From NCBI RefSeq assembly GCF_049686335.1, contig NZ_JBAVHX010000029.1, positions 60,028 through 124,027 of the forward strand: a DNA stretch of 64,000 nucleotides. The letters are read 5' to 3'. Below, in pieces: positions 52,879 through 61,855 of the stretch (position 1 is the first letter of the stretch; each line of letters begins with the position of its first letter). The notes under the pieces are model-generated. The model did no database searches. It was not told the DNA's origin and saw nothing but the letters and a program-made list of their open reading frames with translations. A program made the translations under genes and the position numbers. This DNA comes from Buttiauxella sp049686335 (GTDB lineage: Bacteria; Pseudomonadota; Gammaproteobacteria; Enterobacterales; Enterobacteriaceae).

Positions 52879-52903
52879 AATCCCCCTGCCTCTGCGGGGG
52901 ATT
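52879..52903 (+). terminator. Hairpin after yajI
   Basis: AATCCCCC and GGGGGATT pair around TGCCTCTGC just after the yajI stop. No U run follows, so it may stabilise or end the transcript weakly. Confidence 0.5.
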
Positions 52904-52985
52904 AACCCTCAGTAACATTTACCTTTTTTTGTTACACCTCGCCGAATGAAATTCGAGAAAACGTCTTTCTGACATTATAAATCTC

Positions 52986-53155
52986 AGTGATCTGAGTCAC
53001 ATAAAATTGTAACAATGGCTCATCCATTTGCTTAAATTCACGAACCAGGTAAAATCTCGCCCGTTTTGAATGTGCGCAAACGTGAACGCAATCGATTACG
53101 CATGTGGCGATAATGTGAAATGAAACATATTTTTGTGAGCAGGGATTTCTATAAT
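52986..53155 (+). promoter_or_regulatory. Control region of tsx with CRP sites
   Basis: A perfect -10 box TATAAT lies at 53150-53155 with no good -35, typical of a CRP-dependent promoter. TGTGAAATGAAACATA (53114-53129) is centred near -41, and CGTGAACGCAATCGAT (53081-53096) is centred 33 bases farther up. This matches the paired CRP sites around a CytR site at E. coli tsx P2. The overlapping ACGCAATCGATTACGC also has a LacI-family (PurR-like) look. A third dyad, AGTGATCTGAGTCACAT, is at 52986-53002. The rest of the 381-base gap has no gene. Confidence 0.7.
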
Positions 53156-53254
53156 AGGCGCGTCAATAAGAAACCAGCTGAATGGTTAATGACCCGGGTG
53201 ATCACTCGCCTCCTGCCCTCACGGGAATCATGTATAAAAACAGTGGCATAAAAT

Positions 53255-54148
53255 ATGAAAAAAATTATTTTGGCGGCTAGCACCGTCCTGGCGCTTTCAA
53301 GCTCTTTCGCGGCTCACGCCGAAGATACAAAAAATAGTGAATATGTCTCTGATTGGTGGCATCAAAGCGTCAACGTTGTGGGCAGCTACCACACTCGCTT
53401 TGGACCGCAAATTACTAACGACGTCTATATGGAATATGAAGCATTCGCCAAAAAAGACTGGTTAGATTTCTACGGCTACATCGATATTCCAAAAACCTTC
53501 GGCTGGGGTAACGGCAACGATAAAGGTGTCTGGGACGACGGCTCACGCATGTTCATGGAGATCGAACCGCGCTTCTCTATTGATAAGTTGACCGGCACCA
53601 GCCTGGCATTTGGCCCATTCAAAGAGTGGTACATCGCCAACAACTATATCTATGACATGGGTGCGCATGGCAATGATGCCAGCAAACAAAGCACCTGGTA
53701 CATGGGTCTGGGTACCGACATCGAAACCGGTCTGCCGATGAGCCTGTCTCTTAACGTGTATGCGAAATACCAGTGGCAGAACTATGGCGCATCCAACGAA
53801 AACGAGTGGGATGGCTACCGTTTCAAAGTGAAATACTTTGTACCGATTACCAGCCTGTGGGGCGGTAACCTGAGCTACATCGGTTTCACCAACTTTGACT
53901 GGGGTTCAGATCTGGGCGATGACAACTTCATCGACAATAACGGCAAACATGCGCGTACCAGCAACTCCATCGCGTCCAGCCATATCCTTGCGCTGAACTA
54001 CGATCACTGGCACTACTCAGTTGTTGCGCGTTACTGGCACAATGGTGGTCAGTGGGCGGATGACGCAAGCCTGAACTTCGGTGAAGGTGACTTCAGCGTA
54101 CGTTCTACCGGTTGGGGTGGTTACTTAGTTGTGGGTTACAACTTCTAA
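53255..54148 (+). CDS. tsx: Nucleoside-specific outer-membrane channel Tsx
   Basis: This 297-residue precursor has signal peptide MKKIILAASTVLALSSSFAAHA cut before EDTKNSEYVSDWWHQSVNV. It is a 12-strand beta barrel for nucleosides and deoxynucleosides, and also a phage T6 and colicin K receptor in E. coli. The barrel ends with the sorting signal GGYLVVGYNF. Surface loops such as GNGNDKGVWDDG differ from E. coli, as expected for phage-exposed parts. Confidence 0.98.
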   Translation: MKKIILAASTVLALSSSFAAHAEDTKNSEYVSDWWHQSVNVVGSYHTRFGPQITNDVYMEYEAFAKKDWLDFYGYIDIPKTFGWGNGNDKGVWDDGSRMFMEIEPRFSIDKLTGTSLAFGPFKEWYIANNYIYDMGAHGNDASKQSTWYMGLGTDIETGLPMSLSLNVYAKYQWQNYGASNENEWDGYRFKVKYFVPITSLWGGNLSYIGFTNFDWGSDLGDDNFIDNNGKHARTSNSIASSHILALNYDHWHYSVVARYWHNGGQWADDASLNFGEGDFSVRSTGWGGYLVVGYNF

Positions 54149-54171
54149 TAACCGTCTGAAGCGTTAAAAAA

Positions 54172-54204
54172 AACCGATCCGCACTTAGCCGATCGGTTGT
54201 TTTG
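54172..54204. terminator. Shared terminator of tsx and the WYL regulator gene
   Basis: AACCGATC (54172-54179) pairs with GATCGGTT (54191-54198). A U-rich tail follows in both directions (GTTTTG on plus, eight U on minus). One arm lies within the last codons of the regulator gene, which stops at 54185. Confidence 0.82.
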
Positions 54205-54901
54205 TCTCTGGTAAACACCCTTCACGTTGCTGCAACTCGATGAAATGGGCCAGAGAACGATCGGCTCGTTCAGAAAAATAGTGCCCAGTAGGATCGACTG
54301 ACAAACATCTGTCGAGCCGGAAACTACGATAGTCCTCACGCGCTTCGCACCAGGCTACCAGCAGCCACACTTCCCCCCAGAATGTCAGCCCAAGCGGATG
54401 GACATTCCTGCTCGACGCGCGCCCCTTCTCATCGGCATAGTCGATATGAAGCACTTGCAACTCCCCGATGGCACGATGAAAGACGTCAAACCAGGTTTTC
54501 ACCTGCGGATATTTATTAAAATCGGGAGAAATAATCCGGCAACGCTCCGCAACCACGCGTCGTTGCGGCGTCAGGACCCCAAGCAGCTTTTCTTCGGCTG
54601 TGCCCGCCGCCTGGGCAAGTGATTCACCACTCCACGTTTGCACTAAGCGTATCGCCGCCACCAGCGCTTCCACTTCTGTGGGAGTAAACATCAGGGGAGG
54701 TAAATCATAACCGGCAAGCAGACGGTAGCCACAGCCCGCTTCACCTTCAATGGGAACACCGGAAAGGGATAAGTCACGAATATCACGATAGATGGTGCGC
54801 TCAGAGACTTCGAGGCGCTCGGCAAGCAGCGCAGCCGTCGATAGCCGACGCCCACGCAGAATTTGTACTATTTGAAAAAGGCGGTCTGCTCTTCGGCTCA
54901 T
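54185..54901 (-). CDS. YafY-type regulator: helix-turn-helix (HTH_11) with WYL domain
   Basis: This protein of about 238 residues has an N-terminal HTH_11 domain (RRADRLFQIVQILRGRRLSTAALLAERL, then SERTIYRDIRDL). A WYL ligand domain follows (about 140-215, with VHPLGLTFWGEVWLLVAWCEARED and FRLDRCLS). Start at 54901 (MSRRADRLFQ) or 54910 cannot be decided by the ribosome site. It follows a VOC-fold gene by about 70 bases in the same direction. The two probably form an autoregulated operon with the palindrome at 55388. Neither gene is at this place in E. coli K-12. Confidence 0.87.
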   Translation of the reverse strand: MSRRADRLFQIVQILRGRRLSTAALLAERLEVSERTIYRDIRDLSLSGVPIEGEAGCGYRLLAGYDLPPLMFTPTEVEALVAAIRLVQTWSGESLAQAAGTAEEKLLGVLTPQRRVVAERCRIISPDFNKYPQVKTWFDVFHRAIGELQVLHIDYADEKGRASSRNVHPLGLTFWGEVWLLVAWCEAREDYRSFRLDRCLSVDPTGHYFSERADRSLAHFIELQQREGCLPETKQPIG

Positions 54902-54972
54902 AGGCTTCATTTATGAAGATAAGATGCCTGCCAGCATAACCGGCAGGCGTTTGTTGTTCAGTATATCCGCAC

Positions 54973-55338
54973 TCACGCCGGTTGATGTAACCCGACACGA
55001 TTCCCTTCGCTATCGACGATAAGAGCAAAAGTGCCAATATCATCGGGCAATACCTGCGGGCCAAAGACGCATTCCCCGCCCGCTTTGGAGACACGAGCCA
55101 GCATCGCCGTTAAGTCAGGGGCATGGAGGTAAACCACGGTCCCCTGCGCTGAAGGCTTAAACGTATCGGCTTTGAGTAATGCGCCGCCTGGATTCGGTTT
55201 CTGGTGCGGGAAGATGGCCATTTCCATTCCTCCCATAGATTCACGTTTAAACTCAGCCGCAAAAACAGCCTGATAAAATACCGTTGCACGTTCCAGATCC
55301 TGTACCGGGATTTCAAACCAACTGATGATAGTGCTCAT
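54973..55338 (-). CDS. VOC-family (glyoxalase/bleomycin-resistance fold) protein
   Basis: This 121-residue protein has two beta-alpha-beta-beta-beta modules, with SWFEIPVQDLERATVFYQAVF at the start and DDIGTFALIVDSEGNRVGLH at the end. The architecture suits a small metal-dependent enzyme or binding protein of the PhnB/glyoxalase-like group. The substrate is unknown. The ATG at 55338 has GAGG 9 bases upstream. It heads a two-gene unit with the WYL regulator. Confidence 0.88.
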   Translation of the reverse strand: MSTIISWFEIPVQDLERATVFYQAVFAAEFKRESMGGMEMAIFPHQKPNPGGALLKADTFKPSAQGTVVYLHAPDLTAMLARVSKAGGECVFGPQVLPDDIGTFALIVDSEGNRVGLHQPA

Positions 55339-55387
55339 GTTTAGTTCCTCAATGGTGATGTTCAACATTGAGTCTACCCACCCCCTA

Positions 55388-55405
55388 CTGACAGCATACT
55401 GTCAG
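55388..55405. promoter_or_regulatory. Candidate operator of the VOC/WYL operon
   Basis: CTGACAG-CATA-CTGTCAG is a perfect 7-base inverted repeat 50 bases before the VOC start. It lies where a -35 box would be expected. It is the best candidate for binding by the WYL regulator encoded in the same unit. It lacks the U run of a terminator, and the secF terminator is separate at 55427-55457. Confidence 0.55.
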
Positions 55406-55426
55406 GAGACTTTTACTCAGGCGAAA

Positions 55427-55457
55427 AAAAACCGCAGCACAATGGCTGCGGTTTTTA
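55427..55457. terminator. Terminator of the yajC-secD-secF unit
   Basis: ACCGCAGC and GCTGCGGT pair around ACAATG, with eight A on the left and TTTTTATT on the right, so it can end transcription in both directions. It lies 23 bases after secF. Confidence 0.88.
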
Positions 55458-55479
55458 TTATCAATAAACGAACTGATAA

Positions 55480-56451
55480 TTAAGGCAGAATCGACGGCTG
55501 ATCCGCACCTTCTTTTTCCACTTTCTGCTGCAGCATGTGCTCGCGCTTCATGCCCAGTTTCAACGCCAGCGCGGACGCGACGTAAATGGAAGAAACAGTA
55601 CCGATTGAAACACCGATCAGCATCGTCAGTGAGAAGCCTTTCAGCATTGCCCCACCGAAGAGATACAGCATCAGAATCACAACCAATGTGGTACCAGAGG
55701 TAATCAACGTACGATGCAGAGTCTGCGTCAAAGAAACGTTGAAGATCTCATAAGGTGTACCGCGACGAATCTTACGGAAGTTCTCACGAATACGGTCAGA
55801 TACTACGATACTGTCGTTCAGTGAGTAACCGATAACCGACATCAACGACGCGACGATGGTTAGGTCAATCTCAATGTGGAACAACGACAGCACGCCCAAT
55901 GTAATGACCACGTCGTGCATCAACGCGATGACCACACCGGCAGCCAGACGCCACTCAAAGCGGAAACCAACGTAGACCAGAATGGAGATAAGTGCTGCTA
56001 ACAAAGCTAAGGCACCATTCTGAGCCAGGTCCGCACCCACGCTTGGGCCAACGAACTCAATACGTTTTACACCGGCATTCTGGCTGGTCGCTTCGTTAAT
56101 CACGTTCACAACCTTACTGCCCAGCACCTGACCACCGGTTTCCCCGTGGGCTGGTGGCATGCGCACCATGATGTCACGGCTGCTACCAAAGTTCTGAACT
56201 AACGGATCCTGGAATCCCGCCTTCTCCAGCGCGCCACGTAACATGTCCAAATCGGCTGGTTTTTCCAGCGAAATTTCGATGACCGTACCGCCGGTGAAAT
56301 CCAGACCCCAGTTAAAACCTTTTACGCCGATAATGACGATAGAAAGGATTAACAGGAATCCGGAGATGCCGAATGCCCAGAAATCCCAGCGCATAAAGTC
56401 ATGGACTCTACGGCCGTAGTTTAATTGTTCAACAGTATATTCCTGTACCAC
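55480..56451 (-). CDS. secF: Protein translocase subunit SecF
   Basis: This 323-residue RND-fold subunit has six membrane helices and a periplasmic domain. With SecD and YajC it uses the proton gradient to pull exported proteins off SecYEG. Conserved stretches are GLDFTGGTVIEI, VGYSLNDSIVVSDRIREN and TLHRTLITSGTT. The start is GTG at 56451 with GAGGAG 7 bases upstream. It follows secD by 10 bases. Confidence 0.98.
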   Translation of the reverse strand: MVQEYTVEQLNYGRRVHDFMRWDFWAFGISGFLLILSIVIIGVKGFNWGLDFTGGTVIEISLEKPADLDMLRGALEKAGFQDPLVQNFGSSRDIMVRMPPAHGETGGQVLGSKVVNVINEATSQNAGVKRIEFVGPSVGADLAQNGALALLAALISILVYVGFRFEWRLAAGVVIALMHDVVITLGVLSLFHIEIDLTIVASLMSVIGYSLNDSIVVSDRIRENFRKIRRGTPYEIFNVSLTQTLHRTLITSGTTLVVILMLYLFGGAMLKGFSLTMLIGVSIGTVSSIYVASALALKLGMKREHMLQQKVEKEGADQPSILP

Positions 56452-56461
56452 AACGCACTCC

Positions 56462-58309
56462 TCAGATAGACAGCTTGTTGATGCGTTTGCCGCCGTACAA
56501 CAGGTTTACGATGGCACGGGTACCGACAATTGCGGTAAACATGGACGTCGCCACACCAATACCGGTCGTGATCGCAAAGCCTTTAATTGCCCCGGTGCCT
56601 ACGGCATACAGGATGATGACCTTGATAAGCGTCGTGATGTTAGCATCGAAAATAGAGCTGAACGCGCCCTGGTAACCTTCGTGGATAGCTTGTTGCACCG
56701 AACGCCCGTTACTAAGTTCTTCCTTAATACGTTCGTTTATCAGTACGTTAGCATCGACGGCTACGGCAAGGGTTAACACGATCCCCGCAATCCCCGGCAT
56801 GGTCAACGTTGCCCCTGGTAGCAGAGACATAATCCCCACGATCATGACAAGGTTTACCAACAGTGCAGTTGTCGCAATCAGGCCAAACTTCTTATAGAAG
56901 AACAGCATAAAGATGATTGAAACCGCCAGACCTGCCAGACATGCTTCCAGACCTTGCTTGATGTTTTCCATACCGAGGGTTGGACCGATGGTACGTTCTT
57001 CAACAATCTGGATTGGTGCAATCAAGGCGCCCGCACGCAGCAGCAGAGAAAGCTGACGTGCTTCAGTCGGGTTGCTGATACCCGTGATACGGAAGCTGTT
57101 ACCCAGGCGCGATTGAATATTCGCCACGTTGATAACTTCTTCTTGTTTCATCAGTACCGCACGACCGGTTGCATCTTTCTTACCGCTGTCTTTGTACTCC
57201 ACAAACAGGGTCGCCATCGGTTTACCGATGTTGTCCTTAGTGAAGTTAGACATGATGTTACCACCCGCGTTATCCAGTGAAATATTCACCTGCGCCTGGT
57301 TGTATTCATCAGTGCTGGAAGTGGAGTCAGTGATATGGTCACCGGTCAGAATCACACGCTTGTACAGGACAACCGGTTGACCTTCACGGGTCTGTTTCAC
57401 TTCGGAATCGCCTGGCACACGGCCAGAAGCTGCCGCAGACTGATCAACGTTAGTGTTAACCAGACGGAACTCAAGTGTTGCTGTCGCGCCGAGAATCTCT
57501 TTCGCACGCGCAGTATCCTGGATACCAGGCAACTCAACCACGATACGATCTGCACCCTGACGTTGTACCAGAGGTTCAGCCACACCCAGTTGGTTTACAC
57601 GGTTACGCAGGATATTAATGTTCTGCTGAACAGCATATTCACGCGCTTCGCTCAGTCGAGCATCCGTCATTACAGCACGCAGGGCGTTGCTGCCTTGAGC
57701 GGAAAGCACCAGATCACGATGGCGTGGAGATAAATAAGAGAGAGCGTCATCACGCGTTTTGCTGTCACGGAAGATAACGTCTGCACCATAGTTATCGGCT
57801 TTACGCACGTTGGTGTAAACGATGCTCTTTTCTCGCAAGTCAGTACGCAGGTTATCAATGGTTTGTTCCTGCAACTTGCTCAGAGCGGTATCCATGTCAA
57901 CTTCCATCAGGAAGTGCACGCCACCACGCAGATCAAGACCGAGTTTCATCGGTTCTGCGGAGATAGCGGATAACCAGCGAGGAGTGGCCGGGGCAAGGTT
58001 AAGTGCCACGACGTACTTGTCGCCTAATTCGCTCATCAGGACTTCACGAGCGCGAAGCTGCGTATCAGTGGTGTCAAAGCGTGCAAGAATTGCACCCTCT
58101 TCCAGGGCCACAGATTTAGCGATAATTTTTTCTGCGTTTAAGGTGTTCTGGACCTGGATCAGCGTTTGCTCACTGGCGGCGACGCCGCGCGCGCCAGTGA
58201 TCTGAACTGCCGGATCCTCACCATATAGGTTGGGAAGTGCGTATAGCAGACCGACGATAAACACGACGATCAGCATGATGTACTTCCACAAAGGATAGCG
58301 GTTTAGCAC
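56462..58309 (-). CDS. secD: Protein translocase subunit SecD
   Basis: This 615-residue partner of SecF has N-terminal helix MLNRYPLWKYIMLIVVFIVG and a large periplasmic P1 domain (LGLDLRGGVHFLMEVD, IDNLRTDLREK). Five further helices contain LTLAVAVDANVLINERIKEE with the functionally key Asp. The start is GTG, as in E. coli. Confidence 0.98.
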   Translation of the reverse strand: MLNRYPLWKYIMLIVVFIVGLLYALPNLYGEDPAVQITGARGVAASEQTLIQVQNTLNAEKIIAKSVALEEGAILARFDTTDTQLRAREVLMSELGDKYVVALNLAPATPRWLSAISAEPMKLGLDLRGGVHFLMEVDMDTALSKLQEQTIDNLRTDLREKSIVYTNVRKADNYGADVIFRDSKTRDDALSYLSPRHRDLVLSAQGSNALRAVMTDARLSEAREYAVQQNINILRNRVNQLGVAEPLVQRQGADRIVVELPGIQDTARAKEILGATATLEFRLVNTNVDQSAAASGRVPGDSEVKQTREGQPVVLYKRVILTGDHITDSTSSTDEYNQAQVNISLDNAGGNIMSNFTKDNIGKPMATLFVEYKDSGKKDATGRAVLMKQEEVINVANIQSRLGNSFRITGISNPTEARQLSLLLRAGALIAPIQIVEERTIGPTLGMENIKQGLEACLAGLAVSIIFMLFFYKKFGLIATTALLVNLVMIVGIMSLLPGATLTMPGIAGIVLTLAVAVDANVLINERIKEELSNGRSVQQAIHEGYQGAFSSIFDANITTLIKVIILYAVGTGAIKGFAITTGIGVATSMFTAIVGTRAIVNLLYGGKRINKLSI

Positions 58310-58336
58310 GGTAGTTCCCTTAGGGAAAAACGAATA

Positions 58337-58669
58337 TTACAGCGCCTTCATAGTGCCTTTCGGCAGAACGGCAGCTACGAAATCACGTTTGATAACCACT
58401 TCAGTGGTATCGTTCAACGCGATTGAGATATAGCCAGTTTCAGCTACTTTCACTACGCGACCAACCAGACCACCAGTCGTCAGCACTTCATCCCCTTTAG
58501 AGATGGAGTCCATCAGCTTTTTATGCTCTTTGGTACGTTTTTGCTGTGGGCGCAGGATCATGAAATAGAAGATCAGACCAAATACCACCAGCATAAGAAT
58601 CAAAGAGTACGGGCTACCTTGCGCCGGAGCACCTGTTGCAGCTACCGCATCAGAAATGATAAAGCTCAT
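58337..58669 (-). CDS. yajC: Sec translocon accessory protein YajC
   Basis: This 110-residue protein has one membrane helix (about 20-40, YSLILMLVVFGLIFYFMI) followed by RPQQKRTKEHKKLMDSISKGDEVLTTGG. It associates with SecDF and YidC. It lies between tgt and secD in the conserved order. Confidence 0.98.
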   Translation of the reverse strand: MSFIISDAVAATGAPAQGSPYSLILMLVVFGLIFYFMILRPQQKRTKEHKKLMDSISKGDEVLTTGGLVGRVVKVAETGYISIALNDTTEVVIKRDFVAAVLPKGTMKAL

Positions 58670-58690
58670 TAAAAATCCCTCATTATTAAA

Positions 58691-59818
58691 TTAATCAACA
58701 TTCAAAGGTGGAACTGGCTTACCGGTTCGCTCGTAGAAATCACTCACGAAGTGCTCTAATTTACCCTCTTCAATGGCCTTACGTAAACCAGCCATTAAAC
58801 GCTGGTAATAGCGCAGGTTATGAATAGTGTTGAGCCGTGCGCCAAGTATTTCGTTGCAACGATCAAGATGATGCAAGTAGGCACGTGAATAATTGCGACA
58901 CGTATAGCAATCACACTCAGAATCTAGCGGCGAAGTGTCATCTTTATGCTTCGCGTTGCGGATTTTCACCACACCATCGGTGACAAAGAGGTGACCATTA
59001 CGTGCATTACGGGTAGGCATCACGCAGTCGAACATATCGATACCGCGACGAACGCCTTCAACCAGGTCTTCCGGTTTTCCTACGCCCATCAGGTAACGAG
59101 GCTTATCTGCAGGGATTTGCGGGCAAACATGTTCCAGAATACGGTGCATGTCTTCCTTCGGCTCGCCTACAGCCAGGCCGCCGACAGCGTAGCCATCAAA
59201 GCCTATCTCTACCAGACCTTTTACCGAGATATCTCGTAAATCTTCGTAAACGCTACCCTGGATAATGCCGAACAGCGCATTTTTATTCTCAAGAGAATCA
59301 AAGCGATCGCGGCTACGTTGTGCCCAACGCAGTGACATCTCCATCGAACGTTTAGCGTAATCCCAGTCAGCAGGATATGGCGTACATTCGTCGAAAATCA
59401 TCACGATGTCAGAACCGAGATCGTATTGAATTTCCATGGATTTTTCTGGATCGAGGAAAATCGCATCACCGTTAATAGGGTTGCGGAAATGCACACCCGC
59501 TTCAGTGATTTTACGGATGTCGCCCAGGCTGAAGACCTGGAAGCCGCCGGAGTCAGTCAGGATTGGACCTTTCCACTGCATGAAATCATGTAAGTCGCCG
59601 TGCAACTTCATGATTTCCTGGCCTGGACGCAGCCACAAGTGGAAGGTGTTGCCCAGAATAATCTGTGCGCCAGTGGCTTCAACTTCTTCCGGCGTCATCC
59701 CTTTTACGGTGCCGTAAGTGCCAACAGGCATGAAAGCTGGCGTTTCTACAACGCCACGGTCAAACACCAGGCGGCCACGGCGAGCGCGTCCGTCGGTTGT
59801 ATCTAATTCAAATTTCAC
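58691..59818 (-). CDS. tgt: tRNA-guanine transglycosylase
   Basis: This 375-residue TIM-barrel enzyme swaps guanine 34 for preQ1 in tRNAs with GUN anticodons. The catalytic Asp lies in SGGFQVFSLGD and FDCVMPTRNAR, and the zinc site is CDCYTCRNYSRAYLHHL. The start is GTG with GGAGGAAAT directly upstream, as in E. coli. It follows queA, the next-step gene, by 80 bases. Confidence 0.98.
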   Translation of the reverse strand: MKFELDTTDGRARRGRLVFDRGVVETPAFMPVGTYGTVKGMTPEEVEATGAQIILGNTFHLWLRPGQEIMKLHGDLHDFMQWKGPILTDSGGFQVFSLGDIRKITEAGVHFRNPINGDAIFLDPEKSMEIQYDLGSDIVMIFDECTPYPADWDYAKRSMEMSLRWAQRSRDRFDSLENKNALFGIIQGSVYEDLRDISVKGLVEIGFDGYAVGGLAVGEPKEDMHRILEHVCPQIPADKPRYLMGVGKPEDLVEGVRRGIDMFDCVMPTRNARNGHLFVTDGVVKIRNAKHKDDTSPLDSECDCYTCRNYSRAYLHHLDRCNEILGARLNTIHNLRYYQRLMAGLRKAIEEGKLEHFVSDFYERTGKPVPPLNVD

Positions 59819-59898
59819 ATTTCCTCCAGCATCAGAGAAACAGTCTGATGGTTAAGACAAAACGTCGTCGGATTGACCGGCGACGTCGAATTGAGTGA

Positions 59899-60969
59899 TT
59901 AGGCGCCTGGGCGCTCATTTATCGCCTGCGGATTGTACGTGATGAACATGGCATCTCCGTAACTAAAAAATCGATATTCGGAGTTAACAGCTTCTTTATA
60001 AGCATTCATGGTGTTTTTATAACCAGCGAATGCAGAAACCAGCATGATCAGCGTCGATTCTGGCAGGTGGAAGTTGGTCACCAGCGCATCAATTACTTTG
60101 TATTGATAACCTGGATAAATGAATATTTGCGTGTCACCAAAGAACGGTTCAATCAGGTCATTTTGCGCAGCCTGTGCCGCACTTTCCAGCGAACGAACCG
60201 ATGTGGTGCCGACAGCAATCACGCGATTTCCACGCGCTTTGCAGGCTAACACGGCGTCAACCACGTCTTGTGGGACTTCCGCATATTCGGAATGCATGAT
60301 GTGGTCTTCAATGCTGTCGACGCGCACTGGCTGGAATGTCCCTGCCCCCACGTGCAGCGTGACAAACGCCATATCAATACCTTTGTTGCGCAGTGCTTCC
60401 AGCAATGGCTCGTCAAAGTGCAGGCCCGCAGTAGGTGCAGCAACCGCACCCGGCTTCTGGCTGTATACGGTTTGATAAAGCTCGCGGTCTGCGTCTTCAT
60501 CCGGACGGTCAATATAAGGCGGCAGCGGCATATGGCCGATGCTATTGAGAATATCAAGTACGTTGCGCTCGTCTTCAAACTGCACTTCAAACAACGCATC
60601 GTGGCGCGCAACCATCGTGGCATGTACGCTTTCATCATCGCCCAGCAATAATTCAGCACCAGGTTTAGGGGCTTTAGAGGCTCGGATATGCGCAAGAATA
60701 CGTTTGTCATCAAGCATGCGCTCGACCAACACTTCAATCTTGCCGCCACTGGCTTTACGGCCAAACAGGCGCGCCGGGATCACGCGGGTATTATTAAAGA
60801 CCAGCAGATCTCCAGGGTTGAGCTTATCGAGCAGATCGGTGAAAGTGCCATGCGTTAAATTACCCGTCGGCCCTTCCAGCGATAGCAAACGGCACCCACT
60901 GCGCTGTGCTTGCGGATAGTGGGCAATCAAGGATTCAGGTAATTCAAAGGTAAAATCGGCAACACGCAT
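59899..60969 (-). CDS. queA: S-adenosylmethionine:tRNA ribosyltransferase-isomerase
   Basis: This 356-residue enzyme transfers the ribosyl part of SAM to preQ1-tRNA to make epoxyqueuosine. Conserved stretches are FNNTRVIPARLFGRK, AAPTAGLHFDEPLLEAL and VGAGTFQPVR. It is the first gene of queA-tgt-yajC-secDF. The ATG at 60969 starts MRVADFTFELPESLIA. Confidence 0.98.
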   Translation of the reverse strand: MRVADFTFELPESLIAHYPQAQRSGCRLLSLEGPTGNLTHGTFTDLLDKLNPGDLLVFNNTRVIPARLFGRKASGGKIEVLVERMLDDKRILAHIRASKAPKPGAELLLGDDESVHATMVARHDALFEVQFEDERNVLDILNSIGHMPLPPYIDRPDEDADRELYQTVYSQKPGAVAAPTAGLHFDEPLLEALRNKGIDMAFVTLHVGAGTFQPVRVDSIEDHIMHSEYAEVPQDVVDAVLACKARGNRVIAVGTTSVRSLESAAQAAQNDLIEPFFGDTQIFIYPGYQYKVIDALVTNFHLPESTLIMLVSAFAGYKNTMNAYKEAVNSEYRFFSYGDAMFITYNPQAINERPGA

Positions 60970-61072
60970 GGTAAAGAACTCAAGACTTAAAAAGTGGCGC
61001 TACAGTCTAGTGCCAGGGGACACTCCCTGCAAGGAATAAGCCGTCCTCAAGCCATTTACGAATAAGGTTAAT

Positions 61073-61654
61073 ATGAATTTTCTCGCCCATTTACATCTCG
61101 CAAGCCTTGCTGACAGCTCACTTCTGGGGAATTTGCTCGCCGATTTTGTCCGTGGCAACCCGAATGAAAGCTATGCAGGTGACGTAGTGGCGGGTATCCA
61201 TATGCACCGTCGCGTGGACGTTCTGACCGATAGCTTGCCGGAAGTAGCGATTGCGCGGCAGTGGTTTCGCCCGGAGACACGCCGTGTCGCCCCTATAACG
61301 TTGGATGTGATGTGGGACCATTTTGTTTCCCGACACTGGCAGACACTCAGCCCTGACACGCCGCTGCCTGAGTTTGTGGCGTACGCACGCGCCAGTATCG
61401 AACCCTTCATCATCGATACCCCAGAACGCTTTATCAATCTTAATCAGTATCTGTGGAATGAGCGCTGGCTTGAGCGTTATAGCGACATGGCATTTATTGC
61501 TAACGTTCTCAATGGCATGGCAAGCCGTAGACCAAAACTCGATGCTTTGCGAGCTTCATGGGTCGATCTCGACACCCATTACGATGCTCTTGAAGAGCTG
61601 TTCTGGCAGTTCTACCCACGCATGATGGTGATGGCTGAACAAAAAAGTTTGTAA
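61073..61654 (+). CDS. acpH: Acyl carrier protein phosphodiesterase AcpH
   Basis: This 193-residue HD-like hydrolase removes the phosphopantetheine arm of acyl carrier protein. It begins MNFLAHLHLASLADSSLLGNLLADFVRG, with the metal-binding HLH and ADF residues, and has DVMWDHFVSRHW in the middle. It is divergent from queA, as in E. coli. Confidence 0.96.
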   Translation: MNFLAHLHLASLADSSLLGNLLADFVRGNPNESYAGDVVAGIHMHRRVDVLTDSLPEVAIARQWFRPETRRVAPITLDVMWDHFVSRHWQTLSPDTPLPEFVAYARASIEPFIIDTPERFINLNQYLWNERWLERYSDMAFIANVLNGMASRRPKLDALRASWVDLDTHYDALEELFWQFYPRMMVMAEQKSL

Positions 61655-61682
61655 CCGATCGCAGCCTGGTTATTAACTTCTT

Positions 61683-61709
61683 GCCCTTTTACAAAAAAGG
61701 GCTATTTTG
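61683..61709 (+). terminator. Terminator of acpH
   Basis: GCCCTTTT and AAAAGGGC form a stem followed by TATTTTGG, 29 bases after the stop. Confidence 0.75.
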
Positions 61710-61738
61710 GATCTCCGCTGTACGAATATTCATTTTTT

Positions 61739-61806
61739 GATAGGTAAATCCTATCTGATTAATCGGCACAGTATGCTTGAGTTAGAGGGATTGCCACCCC
61801 TATACT
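61739..61806 (+). promoter_or_regulatory. Promoter of the peroxiredoxin gene with OxyR-like site
   Basis: TTGAGT (61777-61782), an 18-base spacer and TATACT (61801-61806) form a promoter. Directly upstream, GATAGGTAAATCCTATC (61739-61755) is a perfect palindrome that fits the OxyR module ATAGnTnnnAnCTAT with one mismatch. A weaker second module (ATCGGCACAGTATGC) follows at the correct 7-base spacing and abuts the -35 box, the usual OxyR activator position. Confidence 0.65.
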
Positions 61807-61855
61807 CCCCCCCGTTGCGTTAACACTCACTTTAACAAAATTAACAGGAGTACAT

